Assembly: GCA_029817715.1 (NCBI GenBank)
Contig: JARUPY010000567.1
Location: 1-64,000 of the forward strand
Origin: Melastoma dodecandrum
Lineage: Eukaryota; Streptophyta; Magnoliopsida; Myrtales; Melastomataceae
Length of the DNA stretch: 64,000 bases
Direction: 5' to 3'
Shown: in pieces, positions 33,524-44,904 of the stretch
Layout: each line of letters opens with the position of its first letter
Position numbering within the stretch: the stretch's first letter is position 1
The notes under the pieces: generated by a model
What the model saw: only the letters and a program-made list of their open reading frames with translations
Told to the model about the DNA's origin: nothing
Database searches by the model: none
Translations under genes and position numbers: made by a program

Positions 33524-34090
33524 ATGGCCGAGTCGAGATCAAGTCGAGGGGAGCGCTCGAAATGAGGAGCACCTTCACCTGTTGAAGTGGTCAAGTTGAT
33601 TCATCAACTCGAGACCGGGAGCTCGAGAAAACTTCAAGACGGGCCGGCCGACGTCAGGCCCAGTTTCCTAAGTTTTACTTTTTGGACTTGTTTTTAATTA
33701 GCTTTTGATTTTTACTATTTTGGGCCTAATGAGGAGTTAGGGTTAGCCCATTTTTAGTCCTCTATAAATATGACTATTGTGATTAGGTCAAGAAGGGCCT
33801 TTTGAACTTTTTACCTAAATTTGGCAGCCGTCAAGTTCTTGCATGAACTTTGCACAACTTCTCTTATCGTTTGGTGGATTCCAAGCGTGGCGAGAGTTTA
33901 TCCGAGCGTACCCATAATGGTGGTGTTTCTGTGTCCGGTTGTGAGGCGTTTAACCCTCGTGACAACCATGGTGTTGCTTCGGCTGTATCCAACGACGGTC
34001 CGAGTTTTATCCGATGAAGAACTCGGGGTTCGTCTAGAGAACTACTTCGATTTGCTCAAGGGATGCTCAATACCAGGGAAAACTTGAGAT
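33524..34090 (+). repeat. Dispersed repeat family R2, copy a (LTR-like)
   Basis: It contains GCCCATTTTTAGTCCTCTATAAATA (TATA-type box about 33764) followed by AATTTGGCAGCCGTCAAG, TTTGCACAAC and CTTATCGTTTGGTGGATTCC. Copies at 34115-34270 (promoter part), 35920-36220 (downstream part) and 41730-42560 share these words. The promoter-like box followed by conserved transcribed-like sequence fits LTR and leader of a retrotransposon. No coding domain is attached. Confidence 0.55.
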
Positions 34091-34114
34091 CACTCTAGGC
34101 CGGGACTTGCGTGA

Positions 34115-34270
34115 AGAAAGGGTTGGCCGACGTCATGCCCAATTTCTTATTTAATAGTTTTGGACTTGTTATTCATTAGTGTTTGTGCTTTCTATTTTAG
34201 GCCTAATTAGGAGCTAGGTTTAGCCCATTTTTGGTCCTCTATAAATAGGACTCATATTGTTAATATGGTT
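34115..34270 (+). repeat. Repeat family R2, copy b (promoter part only)
   Basis: GGGTTGGCCGACGTCATGCCC, GGACTTGTT and TAGCCCATTTTTGGTCCTCT then ATAAATA match 33640-33775 of copy a. It follows copy a closely in the same orientation. Confidence 0.55.
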
Positions 34271-34289
34271 TTGATGATGAAGCCTTGCC

Positions 34290-35590
34290 TCCATATTCTA
34301 CAGAAGCATGTATGATATGCTACAGAAGGTGCTCCTATAATCTATAGAAGCTCATGCTGTACGTTACAGAAGGTTACAATAAGGAATGTTCTGTAAGTAA
34401 AATCATTACCTTAATTAAAGGAATGATGTGCAAAAGTATTTTTGCAATGCCAAAGGACTAAGTACAGACTTTGGTAAATATGGAAATATATTTCCATAAA
34501 TTAATTTTAATTAATTAATTAATTAATTAATAATAGATAATATAAAAGTGATCATTCCTTTGAAATATTGTCAATCATATCTTTTCTGATTAGCATTAAT
34601 CAAACGTGAATTTCTTACCGAAAGAAATAATGAGACTCTATCTTTCCATTTCTGAGAGTAATATATTTCTCATATTGGAAGGTTCAATAATGACCTTCTG
34701 TAAGTTAAAGAACGTCTACATTTATTTGTATTTTGATATGGATGAACCTCTTTAAACCTTTTCACTAGTGATACCATCCAGGTACATGTGTAATTACATT
34801 TGGACGAAATCAACTAAATTAGGAAATAGATCAATGATTACTTCCTTTTATAGAATGTTACACGTCTGTAGAACCTTCTGACCATCTGTTACTTGCTGAG
34901 GATGAAGTCGATCAATCTTTATTTGATTCCCAACGGTAACATGATAGATGTAATGCTGCCACAATTTGGAAACTATATTCTATAACTAATATGATTATTA
35001 CGATAATAGATTACATACCTTGTTTTGCAACAAGATACTTCCCATCTACAACAACACGACGTCCTGTAAATTATTAGCCTAATTTAGATTTATTTGATTA
35101 GTTACAAATAGATTAACTCGATAGTTAGTGATAGTGTATCAAAGTAGAATAGTTGAGAGACGATTACATTCGGTTGATTTTTCTTTGAGTGTGCCGTTCG
35201 TGTTCTTGACGCAACATGGGAGGAGCGTGAGTTACATAAGGCAGTATCGTTGGTAAAGCTTATGGGAGAGTGACCTAAGGGACACGACAGACTTCGGTTG
35301 GAGGCTGTGGATAGCGTTAGAGGGGCATGGGAATTACTCGGCGAGGAGCCGAGGGGAAGTCGTAGCGGGTAGCTGTGCAATTTACGAGGACACCGTCCGA
35401 GGAGGAGTACATCCAAACACTACATTACTATTGTTACTCTTCGGGTACATGTGCTATAGATGGCTGAACTTGCATCACCTTCTAGAACAATCGAACCACT
35501 ATAAATTTGTGTCTCATTTACGTTTGTTTACTAATCATTTCATATATGTTAATTGTACAGAAGTTGCAAACAAAAGGATAACCGTGCAAA
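34290..35590. other. Intergenic with LTR-like remnants
   Basis: (TTAA)n lies at about 34504-34533. GAACCACTATAAATTTGTGTCTC at about 35493 is like the 3' end of Copia-type LTRs, and the GC-richer 35180-35420 has no recognisable coding sequence. The long minus ORF at 35102-35416 looks incidental. Confidence 0.4.
34504..34533. repeat. (TTAA)n microsatellite
   Basis: About seven TTAA units in tandem. Confidence 0.75.
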
Positions 35591-35919
35591 TACAGAAGGT
35601 TGACTGACGAGTTACAGGAGGTGCTACACTACTTATGTTCCCACGTCCGTTTAAATCTAAACCTCTAAGGTTTCAAAAGTTATTAAAAATTATTCCATTG
35701 GTCTGATTGACGACGTATACGACAGATCACTTCGGGTTTTGTTCGATAGCCTCTGTAGCAAACAAAAACCTCATGCAGTTCTGTTCTTATAGGAGGTCAA
35801 GTCTTCCGCTGGGGTTCTGTGAAAAAGTTTAAAAGTGATCATCTGAGCATTAATACTAATTCACCTCATCTTATTCTTAATCACTGGGCCAACACGTGTT
35901 TAGGGTTGACAAGAAGTTT

Positions 35920-36220
35920 TTGCACACTTTTCATAAATTTGGCAGCCGTCAAGGTCTTTTTTTGAACTTTGCACAATCTCTCTTATCGTTTGGTGGATTT
36001 CCAAGCGTGGCAAGATTTGATCTGAGCGTCCCCATAATTGGTGGCGTCTTTGTATCAGGTTGTGAGGCTTTCAACTCTTGTGCAGTCCTGATGGTGCGTT
36101 GGCTGTATCCGTGCCGTCCGGGTCCTGTTCTTTTGGTTTGTTTCGTCGTTTCCGTTCATTATGTTTTTTTGCCGTCATTCGTAGTGTTTCCCGTTTCCGT
36201 GGCAGTCACAAATCACTAGG
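35920..36220 (+). repeat. Repeat family R2, copy c (downstream part)
   Basis: AAATTTGGCAGCCGTCAAGG, TTTGCACAATCTCTCTTATC and GTTTGGTGGATTTCCAAGCG align with 33817-34015 of copy a. The promoter half is absent here. Confidence 0.6.
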
Positions 36221-36269
36221 GTTGTGTGATCTGTGTGATTCGGCGGAGAGTGGAATGTGCTAAGTGATT

Positions 36270-36735
36270 GTGATGCGGGGACGACAAGGAATAGATGATT
36301 CCAATATCGAAACGAAGCGGGACATCACTTAAGGTGTGGAATGGAGTGACGTGAGAATGGTCAGAAGGCTAGATAAAGGGGAAGAGTTGAACGAGATGGG
36401 TATGAAGGATAGGTTGAGATCAACCTCCACGAATACAGATACAGCACCGTGAAAGAAGACTCGGATAGAACTTATCTGTCACATAGATATAGACACATCA
36501 TCGTGAACAAGATTGAGGGTGAGGAAGAACACTGAGGATACAGATTCACCACCACCGATTGATACACTTTACTCAATCTGCACTTTGAATCCACCAAATG
36601 AAGAACGGGGTTGAAAGAGAATCCAATCCTTCAGATAGAAAGTCAAAAGTCTAATATGGGTTTTAAAGTCTGAATAATAATCTGTGTTTTTCTCATAAAC
36701 TCTTACAAGATAAGGGCTTATATAGGCCACCCAAA
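36270..36735 (-). repeat. Dispersed repeat family R1, copy b (LTR-like)
   Basis: It aligns with 7760-8280: ATGATTCCAATATCGAA, TGGAATGGAGTGACGTGAG, GGATACAGATTCACCACCAC, and a minus-strand GCCTATATAAGCCC box at about 36715. It is the same orientation as copy a, and no partner LTR or TSD was identified. Confidence 0.55.
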
Positions 36736-37815
36736 GAAAAAACAATAAAGGAAATGAAATAAACGATATGGAAATAAAATCAGAAGATAAGGAAGGGAAA
36801 TATTTAATTTCTCCCGAAAAGATCTGAAAAGGTAGTGGAGCAGGGTAGTGGAGCAGGCGCAACTCTTGGGCTGCAAGTTATGAGACCTGAACGTCATCCT
36901 GACTTCATTATATGAGAAGTCGGGTTCCGCCGTGTGAGGAACCAAACCCTGTTTCTCTTTCCTCTAAGTGACTCTTTGTGGTTGTTTATCTTGTGCTTAT
37001 AGACATGATCTAATTAAGAGGAGACAAAAGCTGTGTGGAAATCCTCTGTTGAGCGATTAAGTGCTGAAACATTTCTTTGCTGTGAACAAGAAATGTGCAG
37101 CTCCTTGAGAAGTTGTTCTGTCATTGTAAGGAATCATTTTGTGAGAATTTATATTCTAACTTCAGCGTTGTCTGTATGATTTGATAGACAGGCTTACGCT
37201 AAAGCGACAACGTGCTGTGTGAAAATCCTTTGAGTTACCAACTTCTGAGCGTGAGCATCCATCTACTGGAAACGAGACGGTGTCCACTGAGTGAGGAGCT
37301 GATTGTTGACCCGGAGGTATATTCAATTTCTTTAAAGATTCTAAATCTCACTTCGTGAGAAACTGAAAGCCTAGTGCAAGGGCATTTTGCACCCATTATA
37401 TTGTATAGTGGAATCACTTTGTTGGTGGAAAGTGGACGTATGTCAATTAAAGCCAAACCACTATAAATTATTGTGTCTATTATGATCGCGTATACACTCT
37501 TACAAAAACCTACTCGACCAAATTGTAACGCTTACAGCGAACATATCTCATCATTTGAGAAACGCTTTATTGTGATACCATACGCTTCCGCTTACATTGA
37601 GAAATGGCCGAAAAAGAGATAAACATTAATTCACGCCCCTCTTAGTGCACATGAATGATCCAACAATGAGTCTTCAAAACCCTCCTCCCTTGCACTTAGA
37701 AAAAACGGATTGCATTTTATTACCGACATAAGAGGAGTGGCGGGTCTTGAAAACGCAACATTTGTTCCTCCACAAAAGACGGGTCTTCAAGACCCGCCTT
37801 TGGAACAATTAGACA
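36736..37815. other. Intergenic with Copia-type LTR end
   Basis: AAACCACTATAAATTATTGTG with the preceding AAGTGGACGTATGTCAATTAA (about 37430-37475) resembles the conserved 3' end of Copia LTRs in the plus orientation. The rest is unassigned. No coding domain is visible. Confidence 0.35.
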
Positions 37816-37823
37816 TGTAGTGC

Positions 37824-37895
37824 TTGTAGCTCAATTAGTTAGAGTATCCCTTCGGTAAGTATGAGGTCTTGAGTTCTGCTTTTTCCCACTCTTCC
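37824..37895 (+). repeat. tRNA-like sequence, probably a degenerate SINE
   Basis: GCTTGTAGCTCAATTAGTTAG then AGTATCCC resembles a tRNA 5' half with box A, and GAGGTCTTGAGTTCTGCTTT resembles the box B region with the consensus GGTTCGA lost. It cannot fold as an intact tRNA, so I call it a tRNA-derived repeat. Confidence 0.4.
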
Positions 37896-39280
37896 CTCTC
37901 ATTACTTTTTTCCACCCCAATCTACCAAAAAGTAAAGCAACATTGTCGCCCTTAGGATTCACGTAAGTTAAAGGTGGCGCCTTTGATCAATTAGGCCATC
38001 TTGATGCTTGTGGTTTAAGTGTTCCAATTTTGAAAACTCGTCACTCCCATTTCTTACTAATGACGAGATTGGTAAACTCGCTTTTGGTAAAAAAAAAAAG
38101 GTTAATTAATGTTAAAGTCCAATTAAGGATTTTTAGCTCTTTTTTCGACAATCCCCGCAGCGGAAGAAATTTTCTATAAAACAAAACATGGCGAATATGC
38201 TTCTGGATGATAGAACGTACGAAACGCACACCAGAATGATTCGTATGACACAAGAATATTTATAGTGGTTCGGGACGCTTTGCTTATTTGCATTTTCTGA
38301 GAGTGAGTTGTATTTTTTTTGTTTGCACGTGCAGTCTGTTCGCCGAATGGGCCAAGCCCAACTTTGTTGAATTTTTTTACCCATTTAAGCCAAAATTTGA
38401 TAGTTTCATTCTTGAAGGGCTGGGGATGTACTGTTCAACATTCATTAATTTTCGAGCTTGTTTCAACATTGTTTGATATTTTTCTTTAGTATCGTGTCAT
38501 GCAGTTTTGAATGCCTCTACTCGTTTTAGTACTGGGCACATAGGTACATGTGACCCATCATCACCATTACACTTGGGAGGGAATTCTCTAAGACGTTGTA
38601 ACAGACCGTATGAACTTCTCCGCATGTGTAAACACTACGACGAATGAAAACCTTAGAGCAGACCCAACTAACAAATTTAAAGTATATGAGGGAAGGTTTC
38701 TAACTTGTAACGGCCCATGGGCCCAGGTCCACAGGCCCATAGTAATCATCCTTTTCCACCTACTTTGATCTAAATAATTATTTGTGACTGTGCATATGAC
38801 CATCATATATGAGTTCGGGTCCAACGCCCGAATCGGGCCTAAATCCATAACCCAATGACATGAGTTTGGGCCCAAAAGCCCAAATCGGGTATAACATCCG
38901 TAGTCAGAAACTTTTTTAAGAAGTGCACCACCACATCTTCTTCGCATGTTTGAGTGATAGAGCGAGTAATTAGAATCCTCGAACCATCTCTGGTTTTTCC
39001 GACTTTATATCATTCTTTTTAAATAATGTTGGTGGGGCATGCATTAACTTACCAAGGTTAAGCACTGAACCATGTTTTCTATGGAACCATAAAGGATCAT
39101 TGTGCTCCTTTTGTTCCCATTAGGATTGAGCGGGAGGGGCGCACAGTAGGAAGGGCTTGTTTCGGGTGCAATTTTGAGCAGTGCCAGAAGGATGATAAAG
39201 TGAAAGCAGGCGCACGCTCATACAAAGATGTGGATCCAACATGCGCAGCACTTTTATTCGACTCAACTTGCATTTTTTGG
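37896..39280. other. Intergenic, AT-rich, no gene
   Basis: 38690-38930 contains GGCCC/GGGCC words common near LTR ends. No coding similarity was recognised on either strand. Confidence 0.4.
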
Positions 39281-41480
39281 AATCCTAGATGAATTCAAAT
39301 CGAATCCAAATTCAAAAAACAAGAGTTTTTCATCTGAAGGGCTTGATTTGGGTTCAATTTTTGCAAGGAGTTAAAGAGGATAAAGGGAAGCCATCCCTTA
39401 ATATACACAAATTTGTGCATCCAGTCGTCACAAAACTTTCATGCTTCTTAACTTTCAATTTCGAAAGGCAACATGAATTTGAATTATTTTTCAGTACATT
39501 AGAAGCATCATTTAATTGCACGAAGGGATTGAATCGTGTCCATTTGTTAGCAACACAATATGGATGACGAAGCCGAAGAAGGAACACGACTTTCGTAAAG
39601 TTGTGCATCAACCGCACATTACTTTTATCCTTCTCAACTTCTACTTTTCAGAATCCTAAATGAACCTAAATTGAAGCCACTTGCATGATAAACAAGATTT
39701 ATTTCTCTGAAGACACAGTGCATCAGTTCCATAAAATTGTTCTTCAAGGAGGTGCAGAACTTTCGTGCTACTCAACTTGCGTTTTTGGAATCCTAAATAA
39801 AATCGAATTATTTTCCAATGCATTTAAAATATTAGTTATTCGTACATAGATCTTTATTCTGGGCTTGTTCTTAACAATGACGTATGGAGGACGAAACGAA
39901 ACCAAGCGCACAACTAACGCAATCTTGTGCATCAAGCAAGGGAAAACTTCAGTGCGTCAGAACTTCATTTTGGGATGACTTGATGAAACCAAATTGAAAG
40001 CAACACCTTAAAAAAAAGAGTTGTTCGTTCGATGAACAATGAGTTAAGTACGATAAAGGAAAGTCAGTGAACAACTTATGCAAAGATGTGCATCCACCAA
40101 GCATAGAACTTTTCGTCCGTCTCAAGTTGTGATTTTCAAATCCTAGATTAACTCCAATTGGAAAAAAAAAAACAAAAAAAACAAGAGTTATTCGTCAGAC
40201 GATCTTGACTCGAGTTCATTTTTTTGCAACGAGTTATGGAGGAAAAAGCGAAAGTCGACGCTCAACTTACACAAAGTTGGGCATCCATCACTTACGCAAA
40301 ATTGGGCATCCAACAGCAATTTTGAAAACCAAAATGAATCTGAATTGTTTCACAACACATTAAAGAATCACCTATCCGTACGAAGTGCTTAACGCTGGTC
40401 CATTTGTTGAGAAAAAGTTGAGGATGACAAAGCAAAAGCAGGCACACAACTCACGTAAAGTTGTGTGTCCAGCATTCGCATTACTTTAATCCTTCTCGAC
40501 TTCTATTTTGAAATCCCAAATGAACCTAAATTATAACCTAAATTGTTAATTTCTTAGCGAAAGAAAGTGAACAACTTACGAAAGGTTATTCATCCAGCCG
40601 CATAACTTTTGTGCTTCTCAACTTGTATTTTGGAAGACTAAATGAATATTAATTATTTCCCAACGAATTTAGAACATTATTTATTCGTACGGAGAGTTTG
40701 ATTCGGGTATTCTTCTTATCAACGACTTATGGAGGATGAAACGAAAGCCAAGAGCACAACCGATGCAAAATGATGTGCTTCAAACTAGGGCAAAACTTTC
40801 CGGGGTCCAAACTCTTTGGAGGCCTAGATGAATCCAAATTGAAACCAACTCTTTAAGAAACAAGAGTTATTCGTCCGACATGCTTGATTCGGGTGCATTT
40901 CTTTGCAATGTGTTAAGGAGGACAAAGCGAAAGCCAACGAACAAGTCACGCAAAGTTGCGCCTCAAGCAGACTCAAAACTTTCTTGCTTTGAGACTTGCG
41001 ATTTTTTAGAAGGCTAAATGAATCTGAATTGTTTTCCAATGCATTAGAAACAACACCTTTCTTATCAACGACAGAATGAATATAAATTGAAAGTAGGCGC
41101 CTAAATTATGCAAAGATGTGCATCCAACAAGCAATGAGCTTTCGTCCGCCTCAACTTGCGTTGTTGGAATCCTTTCAAATTGGAACAAAATAAAAAAAAA
41201 CAACTGGTATGCATACGATGGGCTCGATTCAAGTTCATTTTTTTTAAACGAGTTAAAGAGAACAAAGCGAAAGCCAGCGCTCAAGCTACGCAAAATTGTG
41301 ACTCCAACAGTTATAGAACTTTCGTACTTCCGAACATGCGATTTCAGAAGCCAAAATAAATATGAATTGTTTCCATAATACATTAAATATATCACCTATT
41401 CGTATGAAGGGCTTGACTCGTGTCCATTTATTTGTAGAGGATGACGAAGCCAAAGCAGGCACACAACTTATCATGCTCTG
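39281..41480. repeat. Degenerate tandem array, units of about 190 bp
   Basis: Related segments recur with a GGGCTTGATTCGGGT/CGTGTCCATTTG landmark at about 39337, 39523, 39847, 40180, 40378, 40688, 40875, 41216 and 41405. Each is followed by GACAAAGCGAAAGC-like, CGCAAAGTTGTGCATCCA-like and GAACTTTCGTGCTTCTCAAC-like words. Adjacent A-type and B-type landmarks are 186-198 bp apart. The array is too diverged for a young satellite. It may be the tandem-repeat section of a larger mobile element. Confidence 0.65.
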
Positions 41481-41729
41481 TATGGACAGAGAGGATGTAT
41501 GGTTAGGTTCCATTCGACAAATTTTAAACTTGGAACGATACTTTTCTTTACCGGTCCTGACTTCGTATTGTCTGAATTATAATGATACTTCCTTTCACTG
41601 TTTTTTCGACATAACTTGTAAACATAGTGGGTTGAATCTTCTGCATTGATTTTTCTAGTCCATCGATGATTCGTGTCGTTCCACATGGTTCAACCAAGTA
41701 AAAAACTTTGGAGCTTGGGACAAATCGAA

Positions 41730-42560
41730 TAGGATGCTCGAGATGGGAAGTACCTTTACGCCGTTAGAGTGGTCGAGTTGGGTCGTCGACTTGAAGGGAG
41801 AAGAACTCTCATCTCGAGATCAATCCAAGTCAAGTTCTTCCTTCTCGAGACAAGCTCAATTCTAGATGGATTTAAGGAGTATTCAGCCCATCAACGGGCC
41901 TAGTTTTCTCAAACTAATCACTTCAGAGCTTGTATTTACTTATCGTATTGGTATTTTATTATAGGCTCATTAGAAATTAGGTTTAGGCCTTTTTATATCC
42001 TCTATAAATTGGATGTCTTTGTTTAGGTTAAATATCTTTTTATTCACCAACATGGAGTTGGTCCAAGTGGTAAAAAGCTTGGATTCGCTTAAGGAGATCT
42101 CGGGTTCGAAACCTACCGTACGCAGCCACTCCTGTTGGTAGACTCACCCACCATAGCCAGGTGTCCTATTCGGTTCGAGTCCGGATTAGTCTGAGCGAAG
42201 CTCCGGAAACCGGGCGGGCAACCCAAAAAAAAAAGCTTTTTATTCAAAATTTTCTAATAGACAGTAGTTAAGTTCTCTTTGAACTTTTTGCTACTTCTCT
42301 TATTGTTTTGCGATTTTTAAGCATGGCGAGAATTATCCGGTTGGGTATCGATCAACCCTCCTGATAGTCTCGTTGGTGCACTTGTTGTATCCGCGACCGT
42401 CCGAGTCAGACCCGTTTCAGTCTTGGTGGTAATTTCCTGTATCCGCTGTTGTCGAGTGATATACCTCTTGGTTGTTTCGTTGTTTCGGATCCTTTTCGTC
42501 TTCACCATTGTCGTAGCTCTACGTTTACATAAAACGTCCCCCATCGATCGATCCTGAAAC
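41730..42560 (+). repeat. Repeat family R2, copy d, interrupted by a SINE
   Basis: GGATGCTCGAGATGGGAAGTA, CCTCTATAAATTGG and CTTCTCTTATTGTTTTGCG match copy a (33570, 33760, 33855). The family sequence is split at 42046/42236 by a SINE with an 11-bp target duplication, so R2 was present before the SINE inserted. Confidence 0.6.
42047..42235 (+). mobile_element. tRNA-derived SINE with poly(A) tail and 11-bp TSD
   Basis: Box A-like AGTTGGTCCAAGTGGT (42056) and box B GGTTCGAAACC (about 42103) form a pol III promoter. The body ends GGGCGGGCAACCC plus ten A. CTTTTTATTCA flanks it on both sides (42036-42046 and 42236-42246). No coding capacity is expected. Confidence 0.85.
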
Positions 42561-42839
42561 AACTTCTGAGAAGAGTTACCTAAAACAAATGGTTGTTAGA
42601 ATGAATAAATTTAACAATGTTTAGAAAAAAATAACATGTGTACGATAATTCCAATTTCAGGTATAATAGCGTCAAAGCGGTAGAAACAACATTTATCGAT
42701 TGGGGTAGAACATCCATGTCCATCCTCATTAGGAGGAGAGCACTTCCCTAAAAGGCTTGTTGGACAACAGATGGGTCATCATAGTTTAGGGATGACTTTC
42801 CAAGAGAGTCCTTAACATTCGGAAGAATTCATTTCAATA

Positions 42840-43200
42840 CTAGATCATCAGGCCTCTAGGTCACTTGACATTTTTTATTGAAAGTTCATGACATGCGTTC
42901 TTGATAATATTGCATGTGATGTTCGTCGGCGAGTTGTTTCTTGTCGCTGAAATCCAAATGAGCTAGGTGATGCTGCATATAAACATCTTCAGCCGCATAT
43001 GTTTCTTGGAGGACTCGACGAGAAGAAATTTGAACCTTGATTGGTAGAACTGTTTGTGGTCCATGGACCTGTTCGAAAGGAGATGCCCCAGTTGAAGTGT
43101 GTGTTGTCGTTCGGTAGACAAGTAATGCGTATGGGACCTTTTCGTATTAGAATGATGCTATATTCGCATTTGCACTCTTGAAGGCGACAAGAACCATTTT
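42840..43200 (-). pseudogene. Ty3/gypsy integrase C-terminal fragment
   Basis: The minus strand reads KVPYALLVYRTTTHTSTGAS, then PFEQVHGPQTVLPIKVQI, and further on YMQHHLAHLDFSD and CQVT*RPDDLVL. This is the end of a gypsy integrase core and its tail (consensus PYALxAYRTTxxTxTGxTPxxLVYG). Stops interrupt it. No LTR could be assigned. Confidence 0.75.
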
Positions 43201-43566
43201 CACTGACAGTCTTGAAGACACGTCGATTCCTATGGGATTATGCTTAACCTACTTTAGGTCTATGCTTTGAGATTAACCTGACCCCAGTTTAGAAATACGT
43301 GATTTGTTGTATTTCTCTAAAATTGGGGTTGAACTAACTTCACGATGTCATTTTAGTTGCTTGGGGATGATATTTACCAATTTAATCCTTGAATGTTGAT
43401 GGTGATTCTATCATTGAGATTGATGTTTTGAGTGGTGACTATATAGAACTAGTTAAATGAAAATGCTTCTTTGAGTTTGATCTTTGATTAAATTGAATGT
43501 TCATAGGATGAACTACAATGAATATTGATATGTCTTCTACCTGCATAAGGAAATAAATGAGAAGGT

Positions 43567-43757
43567 CCTTGCGAGGACATCCAAGTGGCGTAAGGTGGGT
43601 GGTGGGTGTTTGGAACCTTGTCATGATTCCTGGTTCGAACCCCATCACGCACACTCCACTTGGAAAATTAAGGTTGGTCTCCTGGGCGATGGCTAATAAA
43701 ACCCAGGAGCCGCCCGCCAAAAGTAAGTCCACCACGAACCCCGCTGATATAAAAAAT
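43567..43757 (+). mobile_element. Second SINE, 16-bp TSD
   Basis: AAATAAATGAGAAGGT flanks both sides (about 43551-43566 and 43758-43773). Box A-like CATCCAAGTGGCGTAAGGTG and box B GGTTCGAACCCC lie in the first 80 bases, and the end is A/T-rich (GATATAAAAAATAAAT). It differs in body sequence from the SINE at 42047. Coordinates are good to one or two bases. Confidence 0.78.
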
Positions 43758-43774
43758 AAATAAATGAGAAGGTA

Positions 43775-44329
43775 GACGGTAGGCTTGATTGACCTAAATA
43801 ATAAGATTAGAAAAAAAAAACCTTAGTATAAAAAGTTAGACAGTTTTTAAATGAAATGTGGCGATAAAGTTGGGCTATAGTGTTGGAATTTGACACTGTT
43901 GCGCGTTTGAAGTCTTCGGCGAACAATATGCCAACTTCAAAGGTACGTCTACCTCGAATAAAAATAATGTATGATGCACTACCTCAGACGAGGACAATTA
44001 TATATGCTGGATATGTCTTAACGCACAATTAATGTTTATATGCCCCTTTTTTAAAAAAAAAATTGAGGTCAATTTTTAACAAAATAAATCGAACAAATAT
44101 GATAATAAGGTCTTCAAAAGATAAAAAAAAAGTGAGTTTGAAGTCAACTGAAAACGAATGTCTTGTGCGATGAACACATAATATTAGGACGTCTCCATTT
44201 CATTCAACGATGAACATATCGTCCGCTTGGAGTAGCTCATGTAGGATCTTGTGCAACAATTGAGAGTATTGTGAATACAACTGCCCTCCCCATCTACCAG
44301 TCATCATCGATGCAATGCCCGAGTATCCA
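43775..44329. other. Intergenic, no gene seen
   Basis: AT-rich sequence between the second SINE and the gag fragment. No coding similarity. Confidence 0.4.
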
Positions 44330-44650
44330 TCCACCGCGTCCAGACACGGGAGCTCCTGCCATGACTGTCCAAATCCCAGAGCTTAAAGGCAATCTAGATC
44401 CAAAAGAGTTGGATCGATTGGTTGGTTACACACAGTCGAGCACGTCATCGAGTATGAAAAGGTGTCAGAGGAGAAAAGTGGATGAAATGATTGCGTTGAA
44501 GCTTAGAATTAATGCAACCTTTGGTGGAAACATCAACTAGCATTGTCGTCGAGAATGACGAGAAAATATCAAATCATGGTTGAAGATGAAGAGGCCACTA
44601 AGAGGTTCTTGTCGGAAATAGCGTAAGCATGATATGCTCGTTAAGTTGCA
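44330..44650 (+). pseudogene. Ty3/gypsy gag fragment
   Basis: Plus strand: IPELKGNLDPKELDRLVGYT, with VEHVIEYEKVSEEK in a second frame and KVDEMIALKLRINATFGG following. This matches the gag start of chromovirus-type elements (consensus F-x-G-x-LDPxEFxDWL...VExVFEYKxVxxExKVxLIALKLR). At least two frameshifts are present. No other part of that element adjoins it. Confidence 0.7.
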
Positions 44651-44904
44651 ATTACTATGACAAATCTCGAGGATTGTAACAAATTGATATAACACTATCC
44701 TAATTTTTTGAATATTAATTTTCCTAAGCTTTCAAAATTACTATTAGGGTTACTTTGCAAATTTCCAAAATTGTTAACCTTTGGCCAATATTTCTAGAAA
44801 TTAACTCTAATTTGGTACAGTCCTCGAGATTATTTTTTCAACATCGAGATAATTTGGTAAATCTAAATCCCCAATACAAAAATTTAAATATACCCAAAAA
44901 CACT

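Noticed and set aside
35102..35416. Minus-strand ORF of 104 codons
   Set aside because: It is Ser/Leu-rich low-complexity sequence in LTR-like DNA, with no similarity recognised.
37824..37895. tRNA gene
   Set aside because: The box B consensus is lost and no acceptor stem forms; a degenerate SINE is more likely.
39281..41480. CRISPR-like array
   Set aside because: Units are long, diverged and contiguous, without uniform short repeats and unique spacers, in a plant genome.
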